Assembly: GCA_037127255.1 (NCBI GenBank)
Contig: JBANSL010000012.1
Span: 23,136,615-23,200,614 of the forward strand
Direction of reading: 5' to 3'
Length of the DNA stretch: 64,000 nucleotides
From: Persicaria tinctoria
Lineage: Eukaryota > Streptophyta > Magnoliopsida > Caryophyllales > Polygonaceae
Under the pieces are notes generated by a model, which saw nothing but the letters and a program-made list of their open reading frames with translations, made no database searches and had not been told where the DNA came from. A program made the position numbers and the translations under genes. Below are positions 1 to 9,239 of this stretch, piece after piece. Numbering within the stretch: position 1 is the stretch's first letter; each line of letters starts with the position of its first letter.

Positions 1-62
1 GGAAGTCAGTCTGATCTATATTTCATATTTATTTCATACTTGACCATCCTCCTGCAACAACA
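1..62 (+). repeat. 3' end of the left LTR (Athila-like copy 1)
   Basis: These bases are nearly identical to 8705-8766 at the end of the right LTR and stop at a CA dinucleotide, directly before the primer binding site. Only the last part of the LTR is in the window. Confidence 0.85.
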
Positions 63-65
63 AAT

Positions 66-83
66 TGGCGCCGTTGCCGGGGA
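66..83 (+). promoter_or_regulatory. Primer binding site, tRNA-Asp type
   Basis: TGGCGCCGTTGCCGGGGA starts four bases after the LTR end. This is the usual minus-strand priming site of plant Athila/Tat elements, complementary to the 3' end of tRNA-Asp. The related copy 2 has lost it. Confidence 0.85.
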
Positions 84-145
84 AGCTATCATTAGCGCCT
101 TAGGTAGTCAGTTCTCATTTTTCTTTTAAGTTACTTCGCAGGTGT

Positions 146-3100
146 ATGCGCCGTTCTGGTCAACCACCTGATTTTGACGGCTTAGATGAACTAGAGCGCC
201 TTCTACACATCAGAGCTAAACTACAAAGAGCCATGACAGCTGTAGAGACACAAGAACAGCTGATCGAGAGGCTTACAAGGGATCTAGCCGCCAGGGATGT
301 TGTTCTCGCCGCTAAGAGAGAAGGAAGGGAAAAAGAAGCTGAACGTGCAAGGCAATTGGAAGATGAGCTTGCCCTATACCCAACCACTGCAGAGGATTAT
401 ATGCACCCGACTCTCGTCGTGCCTGAATCGGCCATTCTAATCCCTGAAAACAACTATGAAATTCGCCCTCAATTCCTTATTGAAATTAAAAATCATGCAT
501 GTCATGGTAGATGTAATGAATGCCCGTTACGCCATATTACCAACTTTACTGACATGTGTCGTACTCTTTCTGAAGGTACCACCTTGGAGTACATCCTGAT
601 GAAAGCTTTCCGTTGGTCTCTGGCTGGGCCTGCACTGAAATGGTTGGAAGGTCTGAAACCACGATCTCTCACGACTTGGGCTCAGGTGAAGCTGATAGGC
701 TTGAAACCTACTCCCACAAGTGTATGGGATCGGTTGTAGTATATCAAGGTGTCGAATCACAAGGACTATAGGAGTATTAATCGAATCTTTGCAACCAGTT
801 GACTAAGCCAAAATAGTAGAGAAATTGAGGTTTTATGAAATAACTAATAAAACAAATTAAAACAAGCAAATGGAAGTTTTGGGAAAATATGGAGAAAACA
901 TTCTAGAATTGGGGATTAACCACCATGTGTCATCGATAGACTTAAGAGATTTTTCTCGCTCGAATGAATTTGATTATGTATGAAGGTAGGATGTCTAAGT
1001 TCATCACTAATCTCCTCTCGGTCTCATAGCAAATTGTACCTAACTGTTCAACAATCACTCTCGTGTAAAGTTAAACTAAAGTTAGGTCCATTACGCTCTT
1101 AGAATCTAAGCAAGTTCATTCAAATGTCTCCTCTCGGTCTCAATTAGAACAAACAAACCTAGAATTTCTATGAAACCCTATAAATCCTCGAGAGACCTTG
1201 AATCATGCTATTGTGTCACTCATAAGCAAACATCAATGTCTCGGGTTTAATCCTATAGCTCCAATGACAACAATCACCTCTCGGTCTCATGCAATCATCA
1301 ATTTTCCTATTAGGGCTATCTCATCTCGGTCTCAACCCCTAATTGGATCTAATCGATTATCAATTAGGCTATACGCTCAATAGGATTAAATCAAACAAAA
1401 ATCAAACTACATTCAAGCAATAGTAAGTATGGTCTATCTCAACATAGCGGAATCACCCCAACCTTAGAATGATCGAATTAGCTAAACATGATAAAAGAGA
1501 ACAAATCAAAAGCAAAATAAGAGGACATAGCAAATAAGAGTAAAAGAAATACTTGATCTTCTCTAGCGGAAATCGTCTCAAAGCTTTCGATTGCAATCCC
1601 TTATTATTCAACTAATCTAGGGTTCTCCAAAGTTCTTCCCCAAAGTCTGAGTGTTTCCAGCCCTTCTCCAAAAACGTAACCCCCCTTCAAATCTGGAAAA
1701 TTACATTGGTTTTAATTAATCCAAAACAAATTAAAGAAACAGCCGGAAATCCAAAAGGTCAGGTCGGATCTGGCACTGTCACGACTCGTGAAGATTATGT
1801 CACGGGTCGTGACAGCCTGCAGAAGTCACAAAACACACAGGTTCACTCGTCACGACTCGTGAAGGCCTCCCACGAGTCGTGACAGCCTGCTGTAGCTGAA
1901 ATTGCACAAACTCCCTTGTCCCGCGAGTCGTGCTACATCGTCTTGAGCTCCTATGAGTGACTCACTTGATATGCTTGCTTCTTGTCTCATATTTTTGCTC
2001 ATCTCTCGACCCCGTTAGCCCGTCTTTGATGACTTGTTTTCACATGGAAGCGCCTCTAACCACCTCTCTTATCCTTTAGCTCTTGAATCGGCTCCAAAAT
2101 CACTCAAAAGTACCTGAAATTACAACAAACTAGCGGTAGACACCGATTCCTCGAAATGGGACACTAAGGGCTAACAAATAGGTAGAATACTATAGTAAAA
2201 CGCCCTAAACTTTACACAAGAGTGCCCAAAGAATAATGCTAGAATAGACGCTATCAGAAGCAAGAATTTCTGAATAAGTTCTTTCCTAATGCAAAGACAG
2301 CACTCCTGCGCCAAAAGATCACATCTTTCAATCAACAGCTTGGGGAGACGCTAGCAATGGCATGAGAACGCTATAAGGATCTACTGTGATCCTGCCCTAC
2401 ACATGGACAGAAACCCTGCGTAGTTCAAGAGATCTTCTTCAACTCTCTAGACTTGGCTGCAAAGGACAGAATCAACACATATACTCACTATGAGTATCTG
2501 ACAATGCCGACTGCTGACGCATGGGCTCCTCTCGACAAGCTGACCAACTATGACAACAAGTATGGGACTCCAGTCAACTATGAGGAGAACCCCTATGCCA
2601 GGCCAGCACCATCCATGCCCTTATATGAGCCCCCTAAGGAGATCGATCCAGATGTTAGGGAGCAGTACTACAGAGACCAGAATAGGAAGCTCCTCAAACA
2701 AGTAAAATATCTCTCTGTCAACCAGCCTTGTATTGAATGCAGATCACAGAGGCACACCACTATTGAGTGCCCACACACGGAGCAAGTCAGGCTGGCAGAA
2801 CACCACGAAGAGGCAGCTTACGCAGGGGGTCCCAACCACTACATGGTAGACCAAAGGTTTCAGCAACCACAATGGAACCAAGGTGCCCCTAGGAATCCCC
2901 CGCCTTACATAGCTCCAGGACAACCAGAAATAGACCAAAAAAAGGATGATCTACAGACTGTCTTAGAGGAAATAAGGAGGAATCATACAGAAACCAAGAA
3001 ATCCTTCAACTCAGTCCATACTCAGATTCAGGGCATCAACTCTAGACTTGGGGAGATTGATATATGAAGAAAAACAGTTGATACACAGATTGGCCAGCTA

Positions 3101-3586
3101 GCAGAAGGAATTCCCAAATAGTCAGGTTCACTCCCAGGATCTTCAGAACCAAATCCCAAGGGAAAGACTGGACACATCGCTGCTGTAAAACTCAGAAGCG
3201 GCCATCAACTGCAAGAGCCAGAAGTCGGAATGCAGCAGCAAGTCGACCAGCAGGAAGTCGACGTCGACAAAACCCTAGTCGATCTCGAGGAGGGTCTACT
3301 CGATCTCGAAGAGAAAATACAGAAGCCCTCGTCTGTACTGCACAGCAACTCGACACCACCCAATCTGGTCGAGATCGACAAGGACGTGGTCGACATCGAG
3401 AAAGGGCAGGATGAGATCGAGAAAATTACAGCACCTCCGACGTCTGTTCTGGCTCCGAATCAGACAAAGAAGCTGCCTTTCCCCACAAAATCTCCAAAGG
3501 ACCCGGCGGAAAAGAAATTTCAGCGCTTTATCAAGATGCTTTAGAAGCTCAACGTCACCATCCCATTCACAGAAGGTCTCAATGAA
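146..3586 (+). pseudogene. gag of Athila-like copy 1, interrupted and stop-ridden
   Basis: The capsid-type Gag starts at ATG 146 (MRRSGQ) with a charged coiled-coil-like N-terminus (about residues 20-80), then a plant retrotransposon gag domain (FRWSLAG..LKWLEGL). The frame is cut at codon 182 by a solo LTR (693-2256) and resumes in the same frame at 2261, because LTR plus duplication is 1569 bp, a multiple of three. Later stops lie at 2363 (TGA), 2387 (TGA), 3065 (TGA), 3119 (TAG) and 3542 (TAG). Comparison with copy 2 at 43210-45398 shows Trp, Arg or Gln at these places, so all fit C-to-T (or G-to-A) change. The C-terminal part (about 3230-3540) is rich in VDxDxxLVDLEE-type repeats encoded by TCGA-rich DNA. 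A zinc-knuckle-like CIECRSQRHTTIEC lies near 2731. Confidence 0.85.
693..2256 (-). mobile_element. Solo LTR (Ty3/gypsy-like) inside gag
   Basis: The 1564-bp segment runs from TGATAGGC to GCTATCA (TG...CA ends) and is flanked by a perfect 5-bp duplication GAAGC (688-692 and 2257-2261). Removing it and one duplication rejoins the gag frame. No internal coding region is present, so it is a solo LTR left by recombination between two LTRs. Minus orientation is inferred: the minus-strand 3' end carries a 'tccttgtgattcgac' block, placed like 'cctcgtggattcgatc' near the end of the Athila LTR. It contains four copies of a CTCTCGGTCTCA-type motif (near 1015, 1133, 1274, 1322) and several near-palindromic CACGACTCGTG motifs (1776-1935). 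Confidence 0.9.
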
Positions 3587-5050
3587 ATGCCATCCTATGT
3601 CAAGTTCCTGAAGGAGATTCTGACCAAAAAGCGATCAATGGCTGAAATTACAGAGAAGTGCAACCACTTGGACATACTTGAGAAGAGGCCAGATCCACGT
3701 AAGTTTGCTATATCCATTGGATTTGGTCCATACAAAATTAATGCTTTATGTGGTCTTGGAGTTGGTGTAAGTATAATGCCTTTAACAATTTGGTCCAAGA
3801 TTAAGATAGGTGCCTTAGAGCCCGTGGATGCTAGACTTTACATGGCCAACAACACGGTGGTCATTCCAACAAGCATGGTGGATAATGTGCCAGTACAAGT
3901 AGGTAAATTCTTAGTTGTTGATATGCAAGAAGATCCTGCTTGTCCAATTATTCTAGGAAGACCCTTCTTGGCGACGGTGGATGCCAACATAAGCGTAAGG
4001 AAAGGAGTGCTCACTTTCAACATCAGTGATGAGGTAATTGAGTATTCCTTTAATAAAACTGAAAGGCATACAGGTCCAATGGAAGAGTTAAAATCTATCT
4101 CAGCTGGCTACATCACCTACGGGGAACCCAAGGTAAGAAATATGACCCCTGAGGGGCTGGAAAAGAGGGACATGGAGGCACAAGTGGAGGAGATCATGGC
4201 AATCATAAAGGAGGACACAGAAAATCCAATCGACACAAACCAAGGTACGTCGTTATGGACTAATTATTTTTCGGATGCCTTGACAGGAACCAAGTATGGG
4301 GTCAAGGTTGACCAAGACTCCTCGACATTGAGGACCCTAGTCGATCTCGACCAAAACCAAGAACCCCCACCAGCATCGTCGAGCAGTCAGACGGAAGCTG
4401 AGCCTTCCTCGAGATCGAGTACAGTACTCGACATCGACCACCATAGCCCTTCCTCGACTTCACCGTCCTCGACGCTGATTCCACCAGACAGGCCAGGCTA
4501 CTCGAGATCGACTAAGCTAGTCGAGATCGACCAAGCTTCTCCGGCACCTGCTTCCTCGACGCTGAAGCCACCAGAAGGAGAATCCTACTCGAGATCGACT
4601 ACCCCACTCGATGTCGACCAGACCTCCCCTACACCAGCTCCTGCACCCACGAGCAGCTCACCACCAGAATCTGAATTCCACTCGAGATCGAGTACTTCTA
4701 CTCGAGATCGACCAAACACTGTGGTCCCCGATTCCGTCTCTGCAAAGGTAAGCCAAGGTATGGATCTTTCTTCTCCCATTTCCATTAAAAATCTATCTAT
4801 ACATGGGAGATGTTTGCCTTGGTATGTGCGCTTATGTAGGATTTCCAATGATGAGCCTAAGGAGTATGAAATTGGAGACAAGCTCTATGTCTCTAAATCA
4901 AAGGATCATTGGTTCCCTAACAAATTCAACAAGAAGAGGATGAGACCTTTTGTGGTGAACAAGATCCATTATGGAGGATTACAGCTGATGGACAAGAATG
5001 GAGTCCTTTTTGAAGCCCAAGCTACATGGGCCCTGCAGATGCCACCTTGA
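3587..5050 (+). pseudogene. Aspartic protease and pol remnant of Athila-like copy 1
   Basis: This 487-codon frame continues gag in phase. Residues about 35-150 form a retropepsin-like domain (FAISIGFG..., SIMPLTIW, ILGRPFLATVDA). The catalytic triad is damaged: copy 2 reads ALCDLGASVS here, while this copy reads ALCGLGVGVS, so the active-site Asp is Gly. From about residue 235 to 395 the protein is a Ser/Pro-rich repeat with SRSTxxVDIDQ units encoded by repeated TCGAnnTCGA DNA. The last ~85 residues (YEIGDKLYVSKSKDHWFPNKF..MRPFVV) resemble the C-terminal GPF-like domain of gypsy integrases. RT, RNase H and the integrase catalytic core are absent. The listed start is simply the first Met after the stop at 3542. 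Confidence 0.75.
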
Positions 5051-5320
5051 GCTTAATGGAGAAGTCGGCCTAGCGACTATAAAATCTAGAGCTTGTACAT
5101 AGACATTTATTTTTGGGACTTTTTGGACATTGTTTTGTTTGTTTTTTGTTTTGAAAAATTTTAGTTTTTCTATTATGGGTATATGTCTTTTACACTTTTC
5201 AGGTCCATGGAAAGAAGCAAGCTATAATCAAACTCGGCCCAGGCGGTTCTTTCACTCGATATTATGAAGCCCTGCACACCTGTCTAGTGAGTTTCTTTCT
5301 TTACCCTTGTTTTTATACAG

Positions 5321-5360
5321 TGAGGACATTGTAATGTTTAAGTATAGGGTGGGGGAAGGG
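5321..5360 (+). promoter_or_regulatory. Internal polypurine-tract-like module
   Basis: TGAGGACATTGTAATG followed by TTTAAGTATAGGGTGGGGG closely resembles the module directly before the right LTR (6518-6548), giving two purine-rich tracts about 1.2 kb apart. Copy 2 keeps the same pair. It may serve as an additional plus-strand primer; that role is inference. Confidence 0.5.
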
Positions 5361-6517
5361 CTTACTTTATGCATATTTGCCATATTTGACATTATTTGTG
5401 CATATTTGGAATTTATTTCTTTGAATTGCTACATGACTATTTTGGAATGCATTATTGATTTATGTGCTTATATGCATGTTTTCCAAAATTTGAGAAAAAT
5501 GACCCCCATTGAAAATTTTGAAATAATGTCATGGAAGCTTATATTGAACTCGACGATGCAAAATTAGATTCATTAGAGATATAGCATGAAATTGCCTAGT
5601 AAAGGGAAGTCACAATAAAATGCATTATTTTATTGAAAACCATGAAAGAAGGTAAAATTTGAAGTTGCTTTTGACATGTTGCATAATAAAATGATGGAGG
5701 ACTTTATATTTCCATATAACGCTTATTGTTATATCCTAGCCTTACCTATGCTTATACATTACGCAAAAGCCATAATATGTCTTATTTCATATTATTGCTC
5801 CACATGTTCCAAATATTGCCATTCTTTACCTTATCCGGGGATTATGTTGAGAATGATGTCACATTATGGAGATACATTATATGGTGTTTGTGTTGTTGTT
5901 ATCATTATTGGAGTATGGAAGGAAATTGTATGAAATATATGGAAAATTTAATGAGTGAGAAAAAATCCAATCACCTCAGGAGATAAAGGTAGATTGACCC
6001 TGCTCTCTGAGATAATAGTTTGGAGAGATGGGACACATTATGCGGAGTCCAAAGCACTAAGTATCCGGGGCCATTCATGACACCCATGTTTGCGACTCGC
6101 GAGAAGGCAGTGCTGAGGTTAGAGAGGTAAAAACATTATTATTGAGAAAAAGCAATATGAAAGGTGATGGAACTTATAAGAAAGAATGTGGTATGAAATT
6201 CAATTTGGAAATACTCCATTTCCCCGAATCAAAAGCACCACATTGCCAGAAATTGCCCACCTTTTAGCCTTTTACCAATCTACATCTTATTTGAGCTTAA
6301 ATTAAAGTTCTCTTGATTATTGATGCTTTGTCACATGAATGTTTTGCATAACCCTCCTTTTGTGAGTAGTTGTTGCTTTTGTATAATTGCACATGCATGG
6401 ATTTGTGACACAAGTACCTTTTTGAGGATGGTAATTGATTGCAGGGTTATATGGCAATGAATCTAAAATGTTGAGAGTTGTGATTCCTTCCCCTGAATGA
6501 CAAATAAAAGTATTGCT

Positions 6518-6548
6518 TGAGGACATGGAAGCTTAAGTATGGGGTGTT
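6518..6548 (+). promoter_or_regulatory. Polypurine tract before the right LTR
   Basis: TGAGGACATGGAAGC and then TTAAGTATGGGGTGTT abut the LTR start TGTTGTGAAC at 6549, the normal place for the plus-strand primer. Confidence 0.6.
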
Positions 6549-7651
6549 TGTTGTGAACCTAATTTGCCATGTTTTACAGTAACTTTTATATCGATTTCTG
6601 AATACATTGCATGCATTTGGGTTAGAATAATACAGAATCTGTGTAGTTTACACTTATTTGGAAATATATGGAGGTCTACACAAGTTTTGGTTATATTTCG
6701 CAGAAATCGGACGCACTTTGGATCTTAAAGGAAAGTCATGAAGAAGCTAAGAATGATGCAGCTGAAGAAAAGGCCATTTTTCGGTATTCATCATTCGGAA
6801 TCAAGCTTTGATGTCTTCATGAGAGTTGTAGCCCTGGGAAAGAGCTTTCCAACTAATGATCATATGCGACAATCCGACAAACGAGGACTTGGGAAAGTGC
6901 GTTTCAAGAACAGAGCAGAAAGCTGAGAGAACTCTACTCGATCTCGAGTACATCTACTCGATCTTGACAAAGGCTGTCCGAGCACACCTGGTCGAGTGGA
7001 GCTGATCGAGGAAACCGAGTCAGAGACAACCAGACTCCGGAAGCCAACTCGATCTCGAGTAACTCTTGTCGAGATCGACCACACTTCGACGCCATGTCCG
7101 GAGTCGACGAGCTGCGCCAAGTCGAAGAAGCCGAAAACGGAGAAGCTGAGCACCACCTCTACTCGGTCTCGAGTTGCCTAGTCGAGACCGAGGAGCCAAG
7201 GAACCCAGATCCGAGCCTGTCGAGCAGAGCCACCCGAGAAGTCCAGCCAGCCATGGTCGACGAGCCAATCCTACTCGATATCGAGTAAGCCTTACTCGAT
7301 ATCGACGAGTCGTGTCCGAGAGCGCGTTACGCGGTTTGACTATCCTACTCGGTTTGGGAATCCTTGGGGCCGAAGGAAGACAAGTCTATCCGAAATCCAT
7401 CAAGTTCTATCTATGGAGACAAGATCTATCAAGACATGAAGACTTACTTATTTAGATTTATTTTTTCCCTTTTTGATTTAATTTCTTTATGGCATTTATC
7501 TATCTTTTAAAGCTCTTTAGATATAGATTGATGTTTCTATCCTTGAATACTTAGGAGTAGAAGGCTATAAATAAAGCCTTAGGGGCTGAGCATTAGGCAT
7601 CTTAATTCAATTCAGAGACAATTCAATTTTCAGAGAGAAGTAAGTAGTTAC

Positions 7652-7719
<68 letters not shown>

Positions 7720-8766
7720 TGGCGAGTGGAGTTGAGAGACGATTTAGCTTCAACGGTTGTAAGCTTTCTTTATTTGATTTAATGCAAGTTAGTTTCTTTT
7801 GTTATTTGATGAGTTTCTTGATGATGAAGAGCGAGTATTCCACCCACTTCTGGGGCTGGGGTAAGCCCGACGGTGGCCATGTGAGGTGATGCGATGAAGG
7901 TTTGATCTTTTTATGCAATTCGTCTTCTATCCCTATGAGCATGATTCCTTTGCGAAAGTTGAAGGTGATCCTTGTTTGTGTTATTGAAGCGAAAGTGATC
8001 TTAATGCAACTTGGATTAATTATGTGAAAAGGGTTAGTAACAATTAGGGTTTATGCGAAAGCCTCTATATTTCTATTTGTTAATAACGAGAGTTATTTTG
8101 ATGGAAAGCATGATCTTTTATGCCTTTATGTGTTACTTTGCATGGTTATCGTTGTGGTGTTGATACCCTGGCTTTGGAATTTCTTTATTATATTGATTTA
8201 TTTCTGTCGAAATCTGAGAATCTGTGTCCGAATCTGCAATTTGAGGTTTTCTGTGTTTTAGTCGAGATAGAGCAGCAGCTGGTCGATATCGAGTAGGACC
8301 TTAGTCGATATCGAGTTGGCTCTTCTCTACGTCGAGTTGAGTTTCTGTTTCTGTTTTCGTTTCCGAAGTTTCTATTTTTACCATTTCTGGTCGATCTCGA
8401 GTTGTGCTTGTCGAGATCGAGTTGACGTTGCCGGGTTTGCTGTTTGTTGTGATTTCTGAGTTTCTGTTGTCGACATCTGTAGTCGATATCGAGGACAGTT
8501 AGTCGATATCGACCAACTTCTGTGTCCTTGCTTTTATTTCTGCTTTTGTTTGCTTTTATTTGTTATTTGTGTCTTTCCTTTATGTTTTTCTGTCTGTGAG
8601 AATCTACCGCTACCTGAGATCTGCTGACGTGCTTCCTCGTGGATTCGATCCTGACAACCTTCTACTACAACGGGAGGAAGTCTTGTAATCATTTGCTGAG
8701 ACAGTGAAATCAGTCTGATCTATATTTCATATTTATCTCATACTTGACCATCCTCCTGCAACAACA
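6549..8766 (+). repeat. Right LTR of Athila-like copy 1 (2218 bp)
   Basis: The LTR runs TGTTGTGAAC to GCAACAACA. A TATA box (TATAAATAAA, 7566-7575) is followed by a 62-bp (GA)n microsatellite (7654-7715), probably in the 5' untranslated part of the transcript. Palindromic TCGAnnTCGA motifs cluster before the TATA box (6940-7315) and again near the LTR end (8260-8520). Copy 2 LTRs are about 1.8 kb with the same TATA box and dinucleotide repeat. Confidence 0.85.
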
Positions 8767-9239
8767 CCCACCCACCGGCCAGATCTCACCGGTCATCCTC
8801 TTTCTTCGACTTTCCTTTTCGCCGCAAGCCTGCGCCGCCATCCTTTTCGTCGCCAGTCTTCGCCACCATCATTCACTACTTTCAGTGCTTTCAGTCCCGC
8901 TCTTCTTCGCTCTCCGACCGCCCACATCGTCGCCGGTACACCCACGCCCAGTTCCGGCCTCGACGCTCTGGGCACCAGATCTGCGCTTCCCCTCCCTTGC
9001 ACCTCTCCTCCGTCGCTCGTTAAAACCACCATAGATCTCAACTCGCCGGCCACCACCATCACAAATCGGCCCAGATTCGACCACACTTTCACAACCCGGC
9101 CCAGATTCGTCCACCCCAAGCCCGGATCCGTCCCTCTCTGGCATGTACGCACCCAGCCGCCACAGACACTGTCCTCCCCCGCCTCTGATAGTTCTGACAT
9201 CCGAGATCCCTCCCTGTTTCTTTTCTGGAAAAAAAAAAT
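8767..9239. other. GC-rich unassigned stretch
   Basis: A C-rich segment between the Athila LTR and the first recognisable copia sequence. It carries overlapping open frames on both strands (for example 8744-9034 plus and 8793-9200 minus) but no domain I recognise. It could be the 5' part of the copia element or captured host sequence. Confidence 0.35.

Larger units (their letters stand above)
5051..6548 (+). other. Non-coding 3' spacer of Athila-like copy 1
   Basis: About 1.5 kb of AT-rich sequence lies between the pol remnant and the right LTR, with no credible ORF. It matches the corresponding spacer of copy 2 (about 40979-42250, minus); the block at 6020-6130 (aagcactaagtatccggggc, gcgactcgcgagaaggcag) is especially well kept. 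Athila-type elements often carry an env-like ORF here; none is visible. Confidence 0.65.
1..8766 (+). mobile_element. Athila-like Ty3/gypsy retrotransposon, copy 1 (left end outside window)
   Basis: The first 62 bases match the end of the LTR at 6549-8766 (both end CCTCCTGCAACAACA) and are followed by a tRNA-Asp-type primer binding site, a gag-protease reading frame, a long non-coding spacer and the right LTR. No reverse transcriptase, RNase H or integrase core is visible between protease and spacer, so this looks like a non-autonomous member that needed a partner element. It shares gag, protease, spacer and LTR structure with the minus-strand copy at 39176-47232. The left LTR start and left target duplication lie outside the window; the right flank begins CCCAC. 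Lineage is inferred from the binding site, gag type and spacer layout. Confidence 0.85.

Noticed and set aside
693..2256. DNA transposon with CTGATAG inverted ends and 3-bp duplication
   Set aside because: The same borders fit better as TG...CA ends with a perfect 5-bp duplication GAAGC and an LTR-end-like block, so a solo LTR is preferred.
4310..4720. Spaced TCGA-rich repeats that resemble a CRISPR array
   Set aside because: Repeat units are degenerate, spacing is irregular, the region is inside a reading frame of a plant retrotransposon, and the host is eukaryotic.
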